Numbered from the stretch's first letter, positions 32,928 to 42,417 are shown. The stretch: 64,000 bases of DNA from Marinomonas ostreistagni (GCF_016461785.1 NZ_JAEMUH010000016.1:1-64000), one strand, 5' to 3'. Made by a program: numbers and translations. The notes: generated from the sequence alone by a model not told the origin.

Positions 32928-33335
32928 ATGTCTGAGCAAAAATTAAACGATGCTATGCAGCAAATGCTTGCGGAGCAAACCCCTATTCTAGCTACCGTCA
33001 TCAAAGAATCAGGTATGCCAAACATTGGCCCTAAACGTTCCCTGCGTGTATATGATGGTAACCATCTGATTTTTAACGAAAACACGGGTGGTCAGACATT
33101 AGATAACATTAAGCAAGGCTCTAAAATCGCCATTGCTGTCATTGATCGTCCAAACTTGGATGGCTATCGTTTTGTCGGTTCTCCAGAAGTGCATTACGAC
33201 GGTGAGTACTTTGATAATGCCGTTCAGTATGCAGAAAACAACAGCATGAAAACACCTAAGTGCGCTGTGCTTATTAAAGTCGATGAAGTGTTTACACTAA
33301 AATCAGGTCCCACTGCAGGTCAAAAAATTGCCTAA
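32928..33335 (+). CDS. Pyridoxamine 5'-phosphate oxidase-like flavin-binding protein
   Basis: A 135-residue split-barrel protein. ILATVIKESGMPNIGPKRSLRVYDGNHLIF is the usual strand-turn-strand opening of the PNPOx-like fold, followed by FNENTGGQTLDNIKQGSKIAIAVIDR. Such proteins bind FMN or haem. The Fur box just upstream hints at a role in iron or haem metabolism (as for HugZ/HutZ relatives), but this short form is not one of those proteins. It stands alone. Confidence 0.8.
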   Translation: MSEQKLNDAMQQMLAEQTPILATVIKESGMPNIGPKRSLRVYDGNHLIFNENTGGQTLDNIKQGSKIAIAVIDRPNLDGYRFVGSPEVHYDGEYFDNAVQYAENNSMKTPKCAVLIKVDEVFTLKSGPTAGQKIA

Positions 33336-33373
33336 TCGAGTTATAGACTGAGTGACTTGAACACACATTCTAA

Positions 33374-33412
33374 GAGCTAGCGCTTCGGTCATCCATTACC
33401 ACACGCTAGCTC
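33374..33412. terminator. Hairpin between convergent genes
   Basis: GAGCTAGCG (33374-33382) and CGCTAGCTC (33404-33412) are exact complements, and a third copy (GGCTAGCG, ~33422) lies just after. It separates the flavin protein from the convergent histidine kinase. Confidence 0.55.
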
Positions 33413-33429
33413 AATGAGTGGGCTAGCGT

Positions 33430-35829
33430 TTATTCAGCTCTTTCTTTGACATTCAAACCGATCAAGAATTCTACGCCTTTTCCTTCTTCACTGAGGCATG
33501 TAATCGTGCCACCAAGGGCATTAGTCACAATATTGTAAGTGACATTTAAACCCAACCCTGTACCACCTTTACCACGGTTGGTCGTAAAGAAAGGATCAAA
33601 TATCTTAGGTAAATTCACTTCAGTAATCCCTTTGCCATCATCTTGATAACGTATTTCAAGTGAACACCCTCCTAAATCACGCACTGCAATGGTGATATTT
33701 CCAGACTCTTTTTGATCAAACCCATGGGTGAGGGAGTTCATAATCAAATTCGTGAAAACTTGCGAAATAAGACCAGGATTAGTCGTCACATTAACATTAT
33801 CAGGACACTCTATCGTCACACTGACACCGGCTTTTCGAACCATAGAACCAAGGCTATAAAGCACCTCTTCTAGATAGTCTTTGAGATTAATATCACGGTC
33901 TTCTTCACTGGTTTGGTCGACGGCTATTTGTTTGAAGCTTTTCACCAGCTGAGCGGTTCTATCGAGATTCTTTTTCACAATGTCAGCAATTTCTTGGCTA
34001 CTGCTTAAGAACTCTTCTAAGTCTTGCTCTGTTAACTCACCATTTTGATAACGACGACTTAAATGTCGATGATCTTCTTCAAACTGCGTAATGCCGACTA
34101 ACCCCACTCCCACTGGGGTATTTATTTCATGCGCTACACCTGCCACTAAAGACCCAAGACTCGCCATTTTTTCAGACTCAACCAGCTTATCTTGTGCTTG
34201 CTCTAAGTTCGCAATGGTTTTTTCCAATTCATTATTTGACTTATTTAACTGCTCATTTTGCTCAACGATTTGCAGCTCTAGTTCTTTTTGCTCATTGATA
34301 TCTCGAGTAATGGAGTAAATGACTTCCTTACCATTTAAGGACAACATCCCCACAATTATTTCTGTCCAGAACTTTGTGCCATCGGTCTTTTGATGCTGCC
34401 ACTCACATCGAGTACTGCCTTTGCCGTAAACGTCTTCTGAAGCCGCTTCAAACAGTTCCGTCGTTGGTCTTCCATCCGGTTGGAATTCAGGGGATAGCGC
34501 CACTGGATTTAACCCTATAACGTCTTCTTTTGCTTCGAAGCCCATCAACTTCAAAAACGCTTTATTACAGTCGAGGTATTTTTCTCCATCAAAAAATGTC
34601 AGGCCATCTTCTGATTCATTAAACAGTGTTTCAAACGTTAGCTTCTGCTCTGCAATTTCCAGTTCGAGCGCTTTTTTCTCTGAAATATCACGCGTTGTCG
34701 TAAAAAAGACTTCTTCACCATTTAACACAATCGTGGTGACGAGTATTTCTGTCCAAAACTCTGTGCCATCCGTTTTTTTATGCACCCACTCAAAGCCTGC
34801 TTGGCCGTTTTCAATAATTTCTGTATTGAGTGTGATGGCTTTATCAAATGAGGTGTTTCCGTCGGCTTGCAACTCTGGAGAAATCGCCAGCGGGCTTAGT
34901 CCAATAATGTCATCTTTGGAGTCAAACCCCATCATTCTGACAAAGGCTTTATTACAATCAAGATACTGCTTGCCATCGTAAATGGTCATACCATCTAGAG
35001 ATTCTTCAAACAGCGTTTCAAAGGTTCTTTTCTGCTGCTCAAGTCGAAATTCTAAGTCCTTTTTCTCTGAGATGTCTCGAATCACTGCATAGATCGAATC
35101 CACTCCATTCAAGGTTACCTTGGTTAAAATCACTTCGGTCCAAAATTCAGTACCATCAACTTTTCTGTGCATCCACTCGAATCTGTTGTTAACTCCTTGA
35201 GCAAGCGCACCTTTTATTACCTCTTGAGCAGCATCTTTTGAGGTTCTTCCGTCTGGCTGGTATTTAGGTGAAACCTGCGATGGGTGAATACCAATCACAT
35301 CCTCTTTTGAAGCGAATCCAAACATCTTCACAAAAGCTTTATTACAGTCGGTGTACTTTTGCCCATCGAAGACGCTAAGACCATCCAATGACTCATTAAA
35401 TAAGGTTTCAAACGTTTCTTTTTGTTCTGCTATTTTAAGCTCTAGATCTTTCTTTTCTGTAATATCACGCCAGTTGGTGTAAACCACAACTTCACCATCC
35501 ATGATCATTTTGGTGATGATCACTTCACACCAGAATGGCTCCCCTCTGACATTAGAGTGCAACCACTCAAACCGGACACTTCCTTCTTCATAACACTGAT
35601 CAATGTATTTCATGCCTTTTTCAGCAGACAGTCGTCCGTCATGCTGAAATTCTGGAGAGAAATCGAACGGCGTTAAACCAATAAATTCATCACGTTTAGT
35701 GGCACCCACCAAGTCCAACATTGATTGATTGCAGTCGACAAAAATGCCTTCTTTAAAGATAGCTAGGCCATCTTTGGAGTCTCTAAAAACCGTTTCAAAA
35801 CCACTGACAGGAGTTTGAACTTCGCTCAT
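33430..35829 (-). CDS. Sensor histidine kinase with four tandem PAS domains
   Basis: A 799-residue soluble kinase. Four PAS units of ~125 residues follow each other (about 8-132, 133-262, 263-388 and 389-515), each with DGL.....F(V)DCN, a GLxPxxxSPEFQPDGR-type loop and a W..V..TxxxxNG..V closing strand. Then come a coiled coil (~516-555), the HisKA box LVAGVAHEINTPVG with the phospho-His, and an HATPase domain (NLIMNSLTHG, DDGKGI, FTTNRGKGGTGLGL). There is no membrane segment and no receiver domain. The PAS units are so alike that they look like recent duplications. No response regulator is adjacent. Confidence 0.92.
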   Translation of the reverse strand: MSEVQTPVSGFETVFRDSKDGLAIFKEGIFVDCNQSMLDLVGATKRDEFIGLTPFDFSPEFQHDGRLSAEKGMKYIDQCYEEGSVRFEWLHSNVRGEPFWCEVIITKMIMDGEVVVYTNWRDITEKKDLELKIAEQKETFETLFNESLDGLSVFDGQKYTDCNKAFVKMFGFASKEDVIGIHPSQVSPKYQPDGRTSKDAAQEVIKGALAQGVNNRFEWMHRKVDGTEFWTEVILTKVTLNGVDSIYAVIRDISEKKDLEFRLEQQKRTFETLFEESLDGMTIYDGKQYLDCNKAFVRMMGFDSKDDIIGLSPLAISPELQADGNTSFDKAITLNTEIIENGQAGFEWVHKKTDGTEFWTEILVTTIVLNGEEVFFTTTRDISEKKALELEIAEQKLTFETLFNESEDGLTFFDGEKYLDCNKAFLKLMGFEAKEDVIGLNPVALSPEFQPDGRPTTELFEAASEDVYGKGSTRCEWQHQKTDGTKFWTEIIVGMLSLNGKEVIYSITRDINEQKELELQIVEQNEQLNKSNNELEKTIANLEQAQDKLVESEKMASLGSLVAGVAHEINTPVGVGLVGITQFEEDHRHLSRRYQNGELTEQDLEEFLSSSQEIADIVKKNLDRTAQLVKSFKQIAVDQTSEEDRDINLKDYLEEVLYSLGSMVRKAGVSVTIECPDNVNVTTNPGLISQVFTNLIMNSLTHGFDQKESGNITIAVRDLGGCSLEIRYQDDGKGITEVNLPKIFDPFFTTNRGKGGTGLGLNVTYNIVTNALGGTITCLSEEGKGVEFLIGLNVKERAE

Positions 35830-36109
35830 TGGTGCCTCAACTTTAATGTCTTCAAACCGAATCGATATTTAAATCAAGCTAGCAAAGAAAGAAGAAAATG
35901 CCACTACCTTATGTAAACGATGATTATTGGAGGGTACGACCTAAAATCAATTTGTATCATTGGCCTTTAATTAGAAGGTCACTATTTCAAATAGGCTTGT
36001 CACTAGACTTATGGCAGAATCAAAGGTGACTTCAACAGGTATAATCTCATTCTTATGCTTGTAAATAATCGCTCCTACAGTCTTGCGCTGGTTTTACTTG
36101 GAAGACAAC

Positions 36110-36940
36110 ATGGCACCTGATACCCAACCTGTTTTTTGGCGTGATCCAAGCATGAAGCAAATCGAATTACGCTACATCAAAGACGGTCACAATGTTCGCT
36201 ATATACCTCATAGCCATGAACAATGGTCTCTTGGTGCGATCCTTGATGGCCATAGCTCATTCTTGTGCGGGGATCGTATTCATCAGGTTAGTCAAGGCGA
36301 TTTGGTGATCATGAATGCTCATGAAGTACATGCCTGTAATCCGCAGTCAAACTCTCCTTGGTCATACTATATGCTGCATCTGGACTGTAACTGGTTAGGA
36401 CAGTTGCTATTAAATAGTGGGCAGTCCCAGTCTTCTAGATGGAAGCCGACTCAACAAGACATCATTCAGCATCCAGAGATGTTTGAAAAAATTGTAGGCC
36501 TTTGTCAGATTTTAATGTCGAGTGTTTCCATTCCATCAAAGTCTCGCGCCTTACAGTCCACATTATTGGAGCTGTTTAATTTCTTAAAAAGTACCAAGGT
36601 AGCGCAAACCAATAAAATTCCGACCGCCTTGTCAGAAGTTGCCTATTATCTTATTGAGAACTCTCACTCAGAAGAGAGCATTGAAGAAGTAGCCATGAAG
36701 TTTGCAATGAGTTCAGGCTACCTCACTCGTCAGTTCAAACGGTATTACCAATTATCACCACACGCATTTCGTTTAAACCGTCGGATTCAACTGGGTCAAA
36801 TTGCTCTTAAAAATGGCGTCTCGATAATCGATGTCGCTAGTCAATTTGGCTTTAGCGATCAAGCACATTTTCAACGTACGTTTAAAGAAAGAGTCGCTGC
36901 TACTCCTAAACAATATAAAGTAAATCGCTCATTCTCTTAA
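36110..36940 (+). CDS. AraC family regulator
   Basis: About 276 residues: an N-terminal cupin-type sensor domain (HVRYIPHSHEQWSLGAILDG in part, GDLVIMNAHEVHACNP) and a C-terminal double helix-turn-helix (VAMKFAMSSGYLTRQFKRYY and IIDVASQFGFSDQAHFQRTF). The ATG at 36110 is chosen over a TTG at 36083. It overlaps by four bases with the convergent LysE-family exporter, which is the likely target: AraC/LysE pairs of this type are repeated at 54955-56446. Confidence 0.9.
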   Translation: MAPDTQPVFWRDPSMKQIELRYIKDGHNVRYIPHSHEQWSLGAILDGHSSFLCGDRIHQVSQGDLVIMNAHEVHACNPQSNSPWSYYMLHLDCNWLGQLLLNSGQSQSSRWKPTQQDIIQHPEMFEKIVGLCQILMSSVSIPSKSRALQSTLLELFNFLKSTKVAQTNKIPTALSEVAYYLIENSHSEESIEEVAMKFAMSSGYLTRQFKRYYQLSPHAFRLNRRIQLGQIALKNGVSIIDVASQFGFSDQAHFQRTFKERVAATPKQYKVNRSFS

Positions 36941-37527
36941 TACAGAATCGCCACACAACTCAAAAGAAGACCTACCGCAAGTACTCGATTAAGTTGTCTA
37001 ATGCGACTGGAGGTTGCCAACCACTCTCTCATCCACGCCCCAATCAGTACCCACACCATAAGCGACAGCCAACAGATAACCAAATATATGCCTGCGAATA
37101 GCCAAATCCCATAAACGTCAGTGGGTTCGGTATAAGCCGCTATGCCTGAAACCGACGCTAGCCAAGCTTTCGGATTAAGCCACTGCATTACGGCTCCAAG
37201 CCAAGGTGAAGGCTGGCGTTCTTGCTGGTCTGAGGACAACTCGCCTGAGTCGCGCCATAGTTGATAGCTAATGTATAAAAGAAAGACGACACCAGCCCAT
37301 TTGAGATAGAACATCAGCGCAGGCATAACTTGAATCAGTTGCTGTAAGCCAAGGCCAATAAATAAAAAAAGCACAATGAAACCTAGGGTCGCACCGGTGA
37401 CAAATTTTAAACCTACGAATACGCCATAACGAGCACCGCTACTGACGCCAACCAAATTGACCGGCCCAGGAGAAAGAGACGCTGCCAGCGCAAATAAGCT
37501 CATAGATATAAAAGTGGAAAGGATCAT
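36937..37527 (-). CDS. LysE/RhtB family amino-acid exporter
   Basis: A 196-residue inner-membrane protein with about five or six hydrophobic segments. AASLSPGPVNLVGVSSGARYG is the LysE signature, and QWLNPKAWLASVSG is the usual second motif. It probably exports an amino acid or related small molecule. The start at 37527 follows GGAG eight bases earlier; an ATG at 37539 has no ribosome site. Stop codons overlap with the convergent AraC regulator. Confidence 0.88.
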   Translation of the reverse strand: MILSTFISMSLFALAASLSPGPVNLVGVSSGARYGVFVGLKFVTGATLGFIVLFLFIGLGLQQLIQVMPALMFYLKWAGVVFLLYISYQLWRDSGELSSDQQERQPSPWLGAVMQWLNPKAWLASVSGIAAYTEPTDVYGIWLFAGIYLVICWLSLMVWVLIGAWMREWLATSSRIRQLNRVLAVGLLLSCVAILY

Positions 37528-37747
37528 AAAAGACTCCATCGCTAATTAATAAAGCTTGGAGCATGGGCGGTTTAAAACGGAAAGTATTGAAGAATACTGA
37601 CCTCAGTGACCGGTGTGATGGCTAATGCAAAACAACGCTATAATTTTGCAAGTTTTTACGTCATAAAGTGCTTAAGCTATTTGGCAAAGTCATTATAATG
37701 CGCTGTGATACCTCACTTCTTACGGTTACATTATCAAGGAACGTTAT

Positions 37748-38356
37748 ATGACCGCCTTATCGTTATTAAAAACCACTTCTGCTATCTCAACACTTTTACT
37801 CATTACGGCCTGCTCAACTTTCCAGAAGACGGGTGTTTTTGAACAAAATGAACTCAACCAACGCCAGATTGGCATGCACTTTACTCGCATGCTGCAGTCG
37901 GAAGATTGGTTAGCAAACGAATATCGCACTTACCTTAACAAAAAGGGTAATAAAGCGTTTGCTGTTTTTTGGAATGAGGCTGGACGCCCCATTGCAAGTG
38001 GCTTTGCAGATGACAAACTTTCGATCGACATTGCACGTAAAGAGGCACTCAGGCTATGTCAGGCTTACAGCCGGTCACAACGTGCCAACTGTCTGGTTGA
38101 AGATCAGGAAGGGACAAATCGCGCCCCCTTGAATCCAGCCGATTATCCCAAAGAAATCATTGCTTATCGTGACGTTGACCACTGGCAAGACTACTTATCG
38201 ACCTCAGGACATAAAGCCATAGCAGGCAACCGTTCTGGAGTCCTAGGCGGCTCTGAAGGAGACACCAAGCAAGAAGCTGAGTTAAATGCCCTGTCACAAT
38301 GCAAAATAAACACTCATGCTTCCATATCACACTGTTACATCATTGCATCGGAGTAA
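37748..38356 (+). CDS. Lipoprotein with two internal repeats
   Basis: A 202-residue lipoprotein (lipobox LLLITAC). The mature part contains two related units: KAFAVFWNEAGRPIASGFAD with KEALRLCQAYSR...NCLV, and KAIAGNRSGVLGGSEGD with EAELNALSQCKINTH...CYIIA. The paired-Cys KAxA...AL..C pattern is reminiscent of DUF4189-type domains. It starts 13 bases before mtgA's neighbour space, so it may be read with mtgA. Function unknown. Confidence 0.8.
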   Translation: MTALSLLKTTSAISTLLLITACSTFQKTGVFEQNELNQRQIGMHFTRMLQSEDWLANEYRTYLNKKGNKAFAVFWNEAGRPIASGFADDKLSIDIARKEALRLCQAYSRSQRANCLVEDQEGTNRAPLNPADYPKEIIAYRDVDHWQDYLSTSGHKAIAGNRSGVLGGSEGDTKQEAELNALSQCKINTHASISHCYIIASE

Positions 38357-38368
38357 CGTCAAAACCTT

Positions 38369-39046
38369 ATGGCAAAACCTAAATCTAAAATGCTCCGCTG
38401 GCTCTGGTCCATTATCTGGAAGCTAGCCCTACTACTAGTATTGGTTTTGCTACTGTTTCGCTTCGTGCCACCTCCGACGTCAGCATTTATGTTGCAAAGT
38501 TCTTACCCCGTGCAACAGTCATGGGTAGTGATCGATGAGCTACCCAGTTACATGCCTCTCGCGGTGGTTGCTTCTGAGGATCAACGCTTCCCAAATCACT
38601 TTGGGGTCGACTTCACCGCTATCAGCAATGCACTGGAAGATTACAGCGATGGCGAAGGTCTGCGTGGCGCCAGCACTATTTCCCAACAGACCGCCAAGAA
38701 CCTATTTCTCTGGCCTGGACGTAGCCTTATCCGTAAAGGCTTAGAAGCAGGGTTAGCGATCAGCTTGGAAGCCATCTGGGGTAAAAAGCGCATCCTTGAG
38801 GTGTATCTCAACATTGCTGAATTTGGCAAAGGCATTTACGGCGTAGAAGCCGCTAGCCAACATTACTATGGTCGCTCAGCACGTGATTTATCACCCAACC
38901 AAGCGGCTCGTTTAGCCGTATTACTGCCTAATCCACAGCAGCGAAATCCGAATCGACTCAGCGTCAACTTATTTGAAAGAGTGCAATGGATTGAGCGTCA
39001 AATGCGCCAATTAAGCGATGCTCATCTCAATGCAATACTTCACTAA
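38369..39046 (+). CDS. mtgA: Monofunctional biosynthetic peptidoglycan transglycosylase
   Basis: A 225-residue membrane-anchored enzyme. After one transmembrane helix (LALLLVLVLLLFRFVPPPTS) come the GT51 motifs: VASEDQRFPNHFGVDF (first catalytic Glu), GASTISQQTAKNLFLW, RKGLEAGLAISLEAIWGKKRILEVYLN (in part) and EFGKGIYGVEAA. It polymerises lipid II into glycan strands. The gene starts 13 bases after the lipoprotein stop. All catalytic motifs are intact. Confidence 0.92.
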   Translation: MAKPKSKMLRWLWSIIWKLALLLVLVLLLFRFVPPPTSAFMLQSSYPVQQSWVVIDELPSYMPLAVVASEDQRFPNHFGVDFTAISNALEDYSDGEGLRGASTISQQTAKNLFLWPGRSLIRKGLEAGLAISLEAIWGKKRILEVYLNIAEFGKGIYGVEAASQHYYGRSARDLSPNQAARLAVLLPNPQQRNPNRLSVNLFERVQWIERQMRQLSDAHLNAILH

Positions 39047-39066
39047 AACTTCTTACAAAATAAACA

Positions 39067-39094
39067 TTGATTGATCACTTTTTAATCCTATAAT
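39067..39094 (+). promoter_or_regulatory. Sigma-70 type promoter for the CNNM gene
   Basis: TTGATT (39067-39072), 16 bases, TATAAT (39089-39094). Transcription should begin near 39101, inside the left arm of the hairpin at 39099-39120, giving a leader of about 108 bases. Confidence 0.6.
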
Positions 39095-39098
39095 GCGC

Positions 39099-39120
39099 GT
39101 GCTTTTCATGGGAAAAGCAC
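39099..39120 (+). terminator. Hairpin at the start of the CNNM leader
   Basis: GTGCTTTTC (39099-39107) and GAAAAGCAC (39112-39120) are exact complements with a four-base loop. It could be the mtgA terminator, a 5'-protecting hairpin of the next transcript, or both. Confidence 0.5.
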
Positions 39121-39209
39121 CGTCAATGGAAGCCAGAACAAGGCTGATCGCACTGCTCCAAACAACGGTTTTATATCGTTTTCGTATGCTCTACGATTGA
39201 GGAATAGTG

Positions 39210-40487
39210 ATGAATGACCTACTCTGGATTGGTTTGTTGATTTTATTCGGCGCCTTGTTTGCCATGTCAGAAATTGGCATGGCTGCAGCACGTAAGATCA
39301 AACTACGTGTCATGCTAGAAGACGGTAATGAAAAAGCCGAATCGGTGCTTGCATTGCAGCAAAACCCTGGCGCGTTTTTCGCGATGATTCAAATCGCTCT
39401 GAACGCCATTTCCATCTTAGGCGGTATCGTCGGTGAACAAGCCCTAACGCCGTATATAAAAGACATGGTGGTCATGTTTTACCAAGGCCCCCTGCTCGAC
39501 CAGATCAGCTTTATGCTGTCGTTCTTGGTGTTAACCTCGCTGTTTATTCTTTTTGCTGACTTGTTACCAAAGCGCTTGGCCATCATCATGCCAGAAGCGG
39601 TCGCCATCAAGATGGTCACGCCGATGCGCTGGATTACCTTTGTGTTAATGCCAATGGTGTTCTTGTTCAATGGTATTACCAACGCCATTTTGCGTTTATT
39701 TAACCTACCTACAAAACAAGAAGAGTTGGTCACAACAGAAGACATCGTCGCCATGATGGACGCCGGTGCAGAAGATGGCAGCCTACAAAAGCAAGAGTAT
39801 CAATTAATCGGTAACGTATTTGAGCTGGACAGCTTGACCATCGGCAGTGCCATGACGCCCCGCGATCAAATTATCTATTTCGACGCAGAAGAAAGCAGCG
39901 CTGCAATCAGCCAGAAAATTATCGAGCATCCACACAATGACTTTCTGGTCTGTGATGGCAACCTCGACAAAATCCTAGGGGTCATCGAGTCTAAGGAAAT
40001 CCTGCGTATGGTGCTTAAAGGCGAAACAGCTCGCATTTTACCCGACCAAATTGACAAGGATTTGTTCTATCTACCAGAAACCCTCACCCTTTCAGAGGCG
40101 TTAAATGCCTTCAAAGTCGCGCCTCAGCCCTTTGCCGTGGTGGTTAACGAATATGGCACCGTGGTGGGGTTAGTGACGGTAAAAGATTTATTAAGTAGCT
40201 TTATGGGCGACTTAATCACACCACAAGACGCCGAGCAGATCGTAAAGCGCGATGAAAACTCTTGGCTGATCGAAGGCTTAACGCCAATTATCGATGTCAT
40301 GCGCAGTCTAGACATTGAAGAGTTCCCAGACCGTAATCAATACGAAACGTTAGCAGGATTTGTGATTTATAAATTAAAGCGCCTCCCAAAACGCACCGAC
40401 GCTTTTGTTCACGAAGGTTATAAGTTTGAAGTACTCGATTTAGAAGGCGTGCGCGTCGAACAATTGCTGGTGACTAGAATTCCCTAG
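39210..40487 (+). CDS. CNNM/CorC family membrane protein (DUF21-CBS-CorC_HlyC)
   Basis: A 425-residue protein. The DUF21 membrane domain has three or four segments (MNDLLWIGLLILFGALFAMSE and ISFMLSFLVLTSLFILFADLLP in part); a CBS pair follows (IGSAMTPRDQIIYFDAEESS and HPHNDFLVCDGNLDKILGVI), then a C-terminal CorC_HlyC domain (FVIYKLKRLPKRTDAF). Members are Mg2+/Co2+ transporters or exporters rather than true haemolysins. The ATG at 39210 follows GAGGAA. A separate promoter lies upstream. Confidence 0.9.
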   Translation: MNDLLWIGLLILFGALFAMSEIGMAAARKIKLRVMLEDGNEKAESVLALQQNPGAFFAMIQIALNAISILGGIVGEQALTPYIKDMVVMFYQGPLLDQISFMLSFLVLTSLFILFADLLPKRLAIIMPEAVAIKMVTPMRWITFVLMPMVFLFNGITNAILRLFNLPTKQEELVTTEDIVAMMDAGAEDGSLQKQEYQLIGNVFELDSLTIGSAMTPRDQIIYFDAEESSAAISQKIIEHPHNDFLVCDGNLDKILGVIESKEILRMVLKGETARILPDQIDKDLFYLPETLTLSEALNAFKVAPQPFAVVVNEYGTVVGLVTVKDLLSSFMGDLITPQDAEQIVKRDENSWLIEGLTPIIDVMRSLDIEEFPDRNQYETLAGFVIYKLKRLPKRTDAFVHEGYKFEVLDLEGVRVEQLLVTRIP

Positions 40488-40505
40488 GAGCAAACCCATA
40501 AACGC

Positions 40506-41210
40506 TCACGCCACGGGTGCGAACGCTTGGATTAATTGCTGATATAAGCTCTGCTCACTTGGCAGTGATGCTAGATGGTCCGCTAAACAGGTATGAGCAT
40601 CCGCTTTCACTTGCTCGTCAATGTGATTAAGTGCGTTGCTCAAATTGATCGGATAAATCAGTTGCTCAAGGTCTGCCTCGAGTAAGATGCAAGCCTGCGC
40701 CAAGACAATCTTTTCCCCTTGTTGTCCTAGCATGACGCGCTGTGCGGTTCCCACCACTTTTTGACCCTTAATATTAATATTGTAATCCCCATCACAATAG
40801 GAAAATGGCGTGGCATGGACTTCGGTTTCGATGCCAAGGGCCTTAAAAAAGCGCTGTAATGCAGCACAAAAACGTTTGTAGCTGTCTGAAATTGAATAAG
40901 GCTGATTTGTCTCCCAAACATACATATGCGACACGTTTAACACCCCCGCCACTTGCGGTACGGGGGCTCCTCCTGTTCTGCGTGACAATATTTGCCAACC
41001 CTTTTCATGCAACTGATCGATCAACTCAGGAGTGGCCAACCACTTCTTACTAGCAGGCAACACCACCGTTGGCTCAGGTGTTTGCCACAGCAACAAAGCT
41101 TGCTGCAACGTGTTTTGCTGAACCTTTTTTAACAGCTCACTTTCTTTTTCAAACGCACGCTCTACGGTGGTGTTAGGTAACTGAATAATGCGGTTTTTAC
41201 GTTTTACCAT
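40506..41210 (-). CDS. Lipoate-protein ligase A family protein
   Basis: A 234-residue enzyme of the BPL/LPL fold. RRTGGAPVPQVAGVLNVSHMY holds the ligand loop and GDYNINIKGQKVVGTAQRVM carries the catalytic Lys. It transfers lipoate or octanoate to the E2/H proteins. The second Gly-rich position (GGAP for GGG) departs slightly from the consensus, so substrate specificity may differ. It is convergent with the CNNM gene. Confidence 0.85.
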   Translation of the reverse strand: MVKRKNRIIQLPNTTVERAFEKESELLKKVQQNTLQQALLLWQTPEPTVVLPASKKWLATPELIDQLHEKGWQILSRRTGGAPVPQVAGVLNVSHMYVWETNQPYSISDSYKRFCAALQRFFKALGIETEVHATPFSYCDGDYNINIKGQKVVGTAQRVMLGQQGEKIVLAQACILLEADLEQLIYPINLSNALNHIDEQVKADAHTCLADHLASLPSEQSLYQQLIQAFAPVA

Positions 41211-41349
41211 AGTTAGTTCTGCCTTTCTAAAAACCTATGATGGCTGACCTATATCCCTTTTTAGGACATCCTACATCAGGATCGAGGACTCCTTTACTCT
41301 AAATTCCAGTGATTATGGTGACTCAATTTAACTACTATAGGAGCCACTA

Positions 41350-42387
41350 ATGAAAATCCACCGTACGATCTCTACTGCCTGTCGCTACTTAACTTTGCTT
41401 TTGTTCGCGCAACTCGCTTCCGCTGTAGAACTAAATAATGCAGTAGGCATACAGCACCAAACTATTTTTAATGATTCATATCGGCCACTGGATATTACCA
41501 TTTGGTATCCAACTTCGGCAGAGAAAGAAGCTACATTAACAGCCGATAATGCTGCATTCCAAGGCACACTAGCAGCTAAAAATGCTCCCCTGAAAGTGGG
41601 CAACTACCCGCTGATTCTATTATCCCATGGCTATCGCGGTCATTGGCGTAATTTGAACTGGTTGGCAGACCTTCTCGTCAAAAAAGGCTATCTGATTGCA
41701 GCTGTGGATCACCCTGGCACTTCTACATTTAATCATGATGCAGACATAGCGGCACAATGGTGGGAACGGCCAAAGGATATTTCTCGAACACTTGACTGGC
41801 TACAACATTCTGTATGGAGTTCATATATTAACTCCGAGCAGGTCAGTGCCATTGGTCACTCTCTAGGCGGTTGGACGGTGATGCTCCTCGCTGGCGCATC
41901 AGTGGACGCACACGCAATGCGAACCTTTTATAACAAGCACCCTAACCCTAGAATTGAAAGCGTAGCAAATGAAATGAAGTTGGATAACCCCGAACCAATG
42001 CTCGCAGGCCTTGAAGACTCGCGTATTAACAAAATCGTTAGTTTGGACCTCGGACTGGCACATTCATTTTCAGTCGCCAGCTTAAAGCAGATTTTGCCTT
42101 CGGTAATGGTACTAGGAGCAGGCATCGATATTGGGGATTTACCCGTAGATATTGAATCTGGCTTTATCGCGCGATCACTAGAGCTACCGACAAACCGCTA
42201 CAAAATTTACCCAAAAGCGACGCATTTCAGTTTCATGCAGCTTTGTAAAGCAAATGCTTATGAACTTTTAGAAGCAGAAGAACAGGGGGATGGTATTGTT
42301 TGTTTAGATGGCGAAGGCGTCACCAGAGAGCAATTACACGATGAAATTTTCCAAGATATCAGCCATTTTTTAACGTCTGAAGAGTAA
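41350..42387 (+). CDS. Exported alpha/beta hydrolase (PAF-acetylhydrolase/dienelactone-hydrolase like)
   Basis: A 345-residue protein with a signal peptide (RYLTLLLFAQLASAVE). The hydrolase core shows LILLSHGYRGHWRNLNWLAD, the nucleophile elbow SAIGHSLGGWTVM, a later Asp (SLDLGLAHSFS) and the catalytic His in YPKATHFSFMQLC. The substrate is unknown; a lipase or esterase role in the periplasm or outside is likely. It starts with ATG after AGGAGCC. A terminator follows. Confidence 0.85.
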   Translation: MKIHRTISTACRYLTLLLFAQLASAVELNNAVGIQHQTIFNDSYRPLDITIWYPTSAEKEATLTADNAAFQGTLAAKNAPLKVGNYPLILLSHGYRGHWRNLNWLADLLVKKGYLIAAVDHPGTSTFNHDADIAAQWWERPKDISRTLDWLQHSVWSSYINSEQVSAIGHSLGGWTVMLLAGASVDAHAMRTFYNKHPNPRIESVANEMKLDNPEPMLAGLEDSRINKIVSLDLGLAHSFSVASLKQILPSVMVLGAGIDIGDLPVDIESGFIARSLELPTNRYKIYPKATHFSFMQLCKANAYELLEAEEQGDGIVCLDGEGVTREQLHDEIFQDISHFLTSEE

Positions 42388-42393
42388 TCATTT

Positions 42394-42417
42394 AGCCCCT
42401 TATTAGATTAAGGGGCT
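42394..42417. terminator. Hairpin terminator
   Basis: AGCCCCTTA (42394-42402) and TAAGGGGCT (42409-42417) are exact complements with a 6-base loop, directly after the hydrolase gene. Confidence 0.75.

Noticed and set aside
39095..39209. A yybP-ykoY or Mg2+ riboswitch before the CNNM gene
   Set aside because: Beyond one hairpin I could not match any known riboswitch consensus in the leader.
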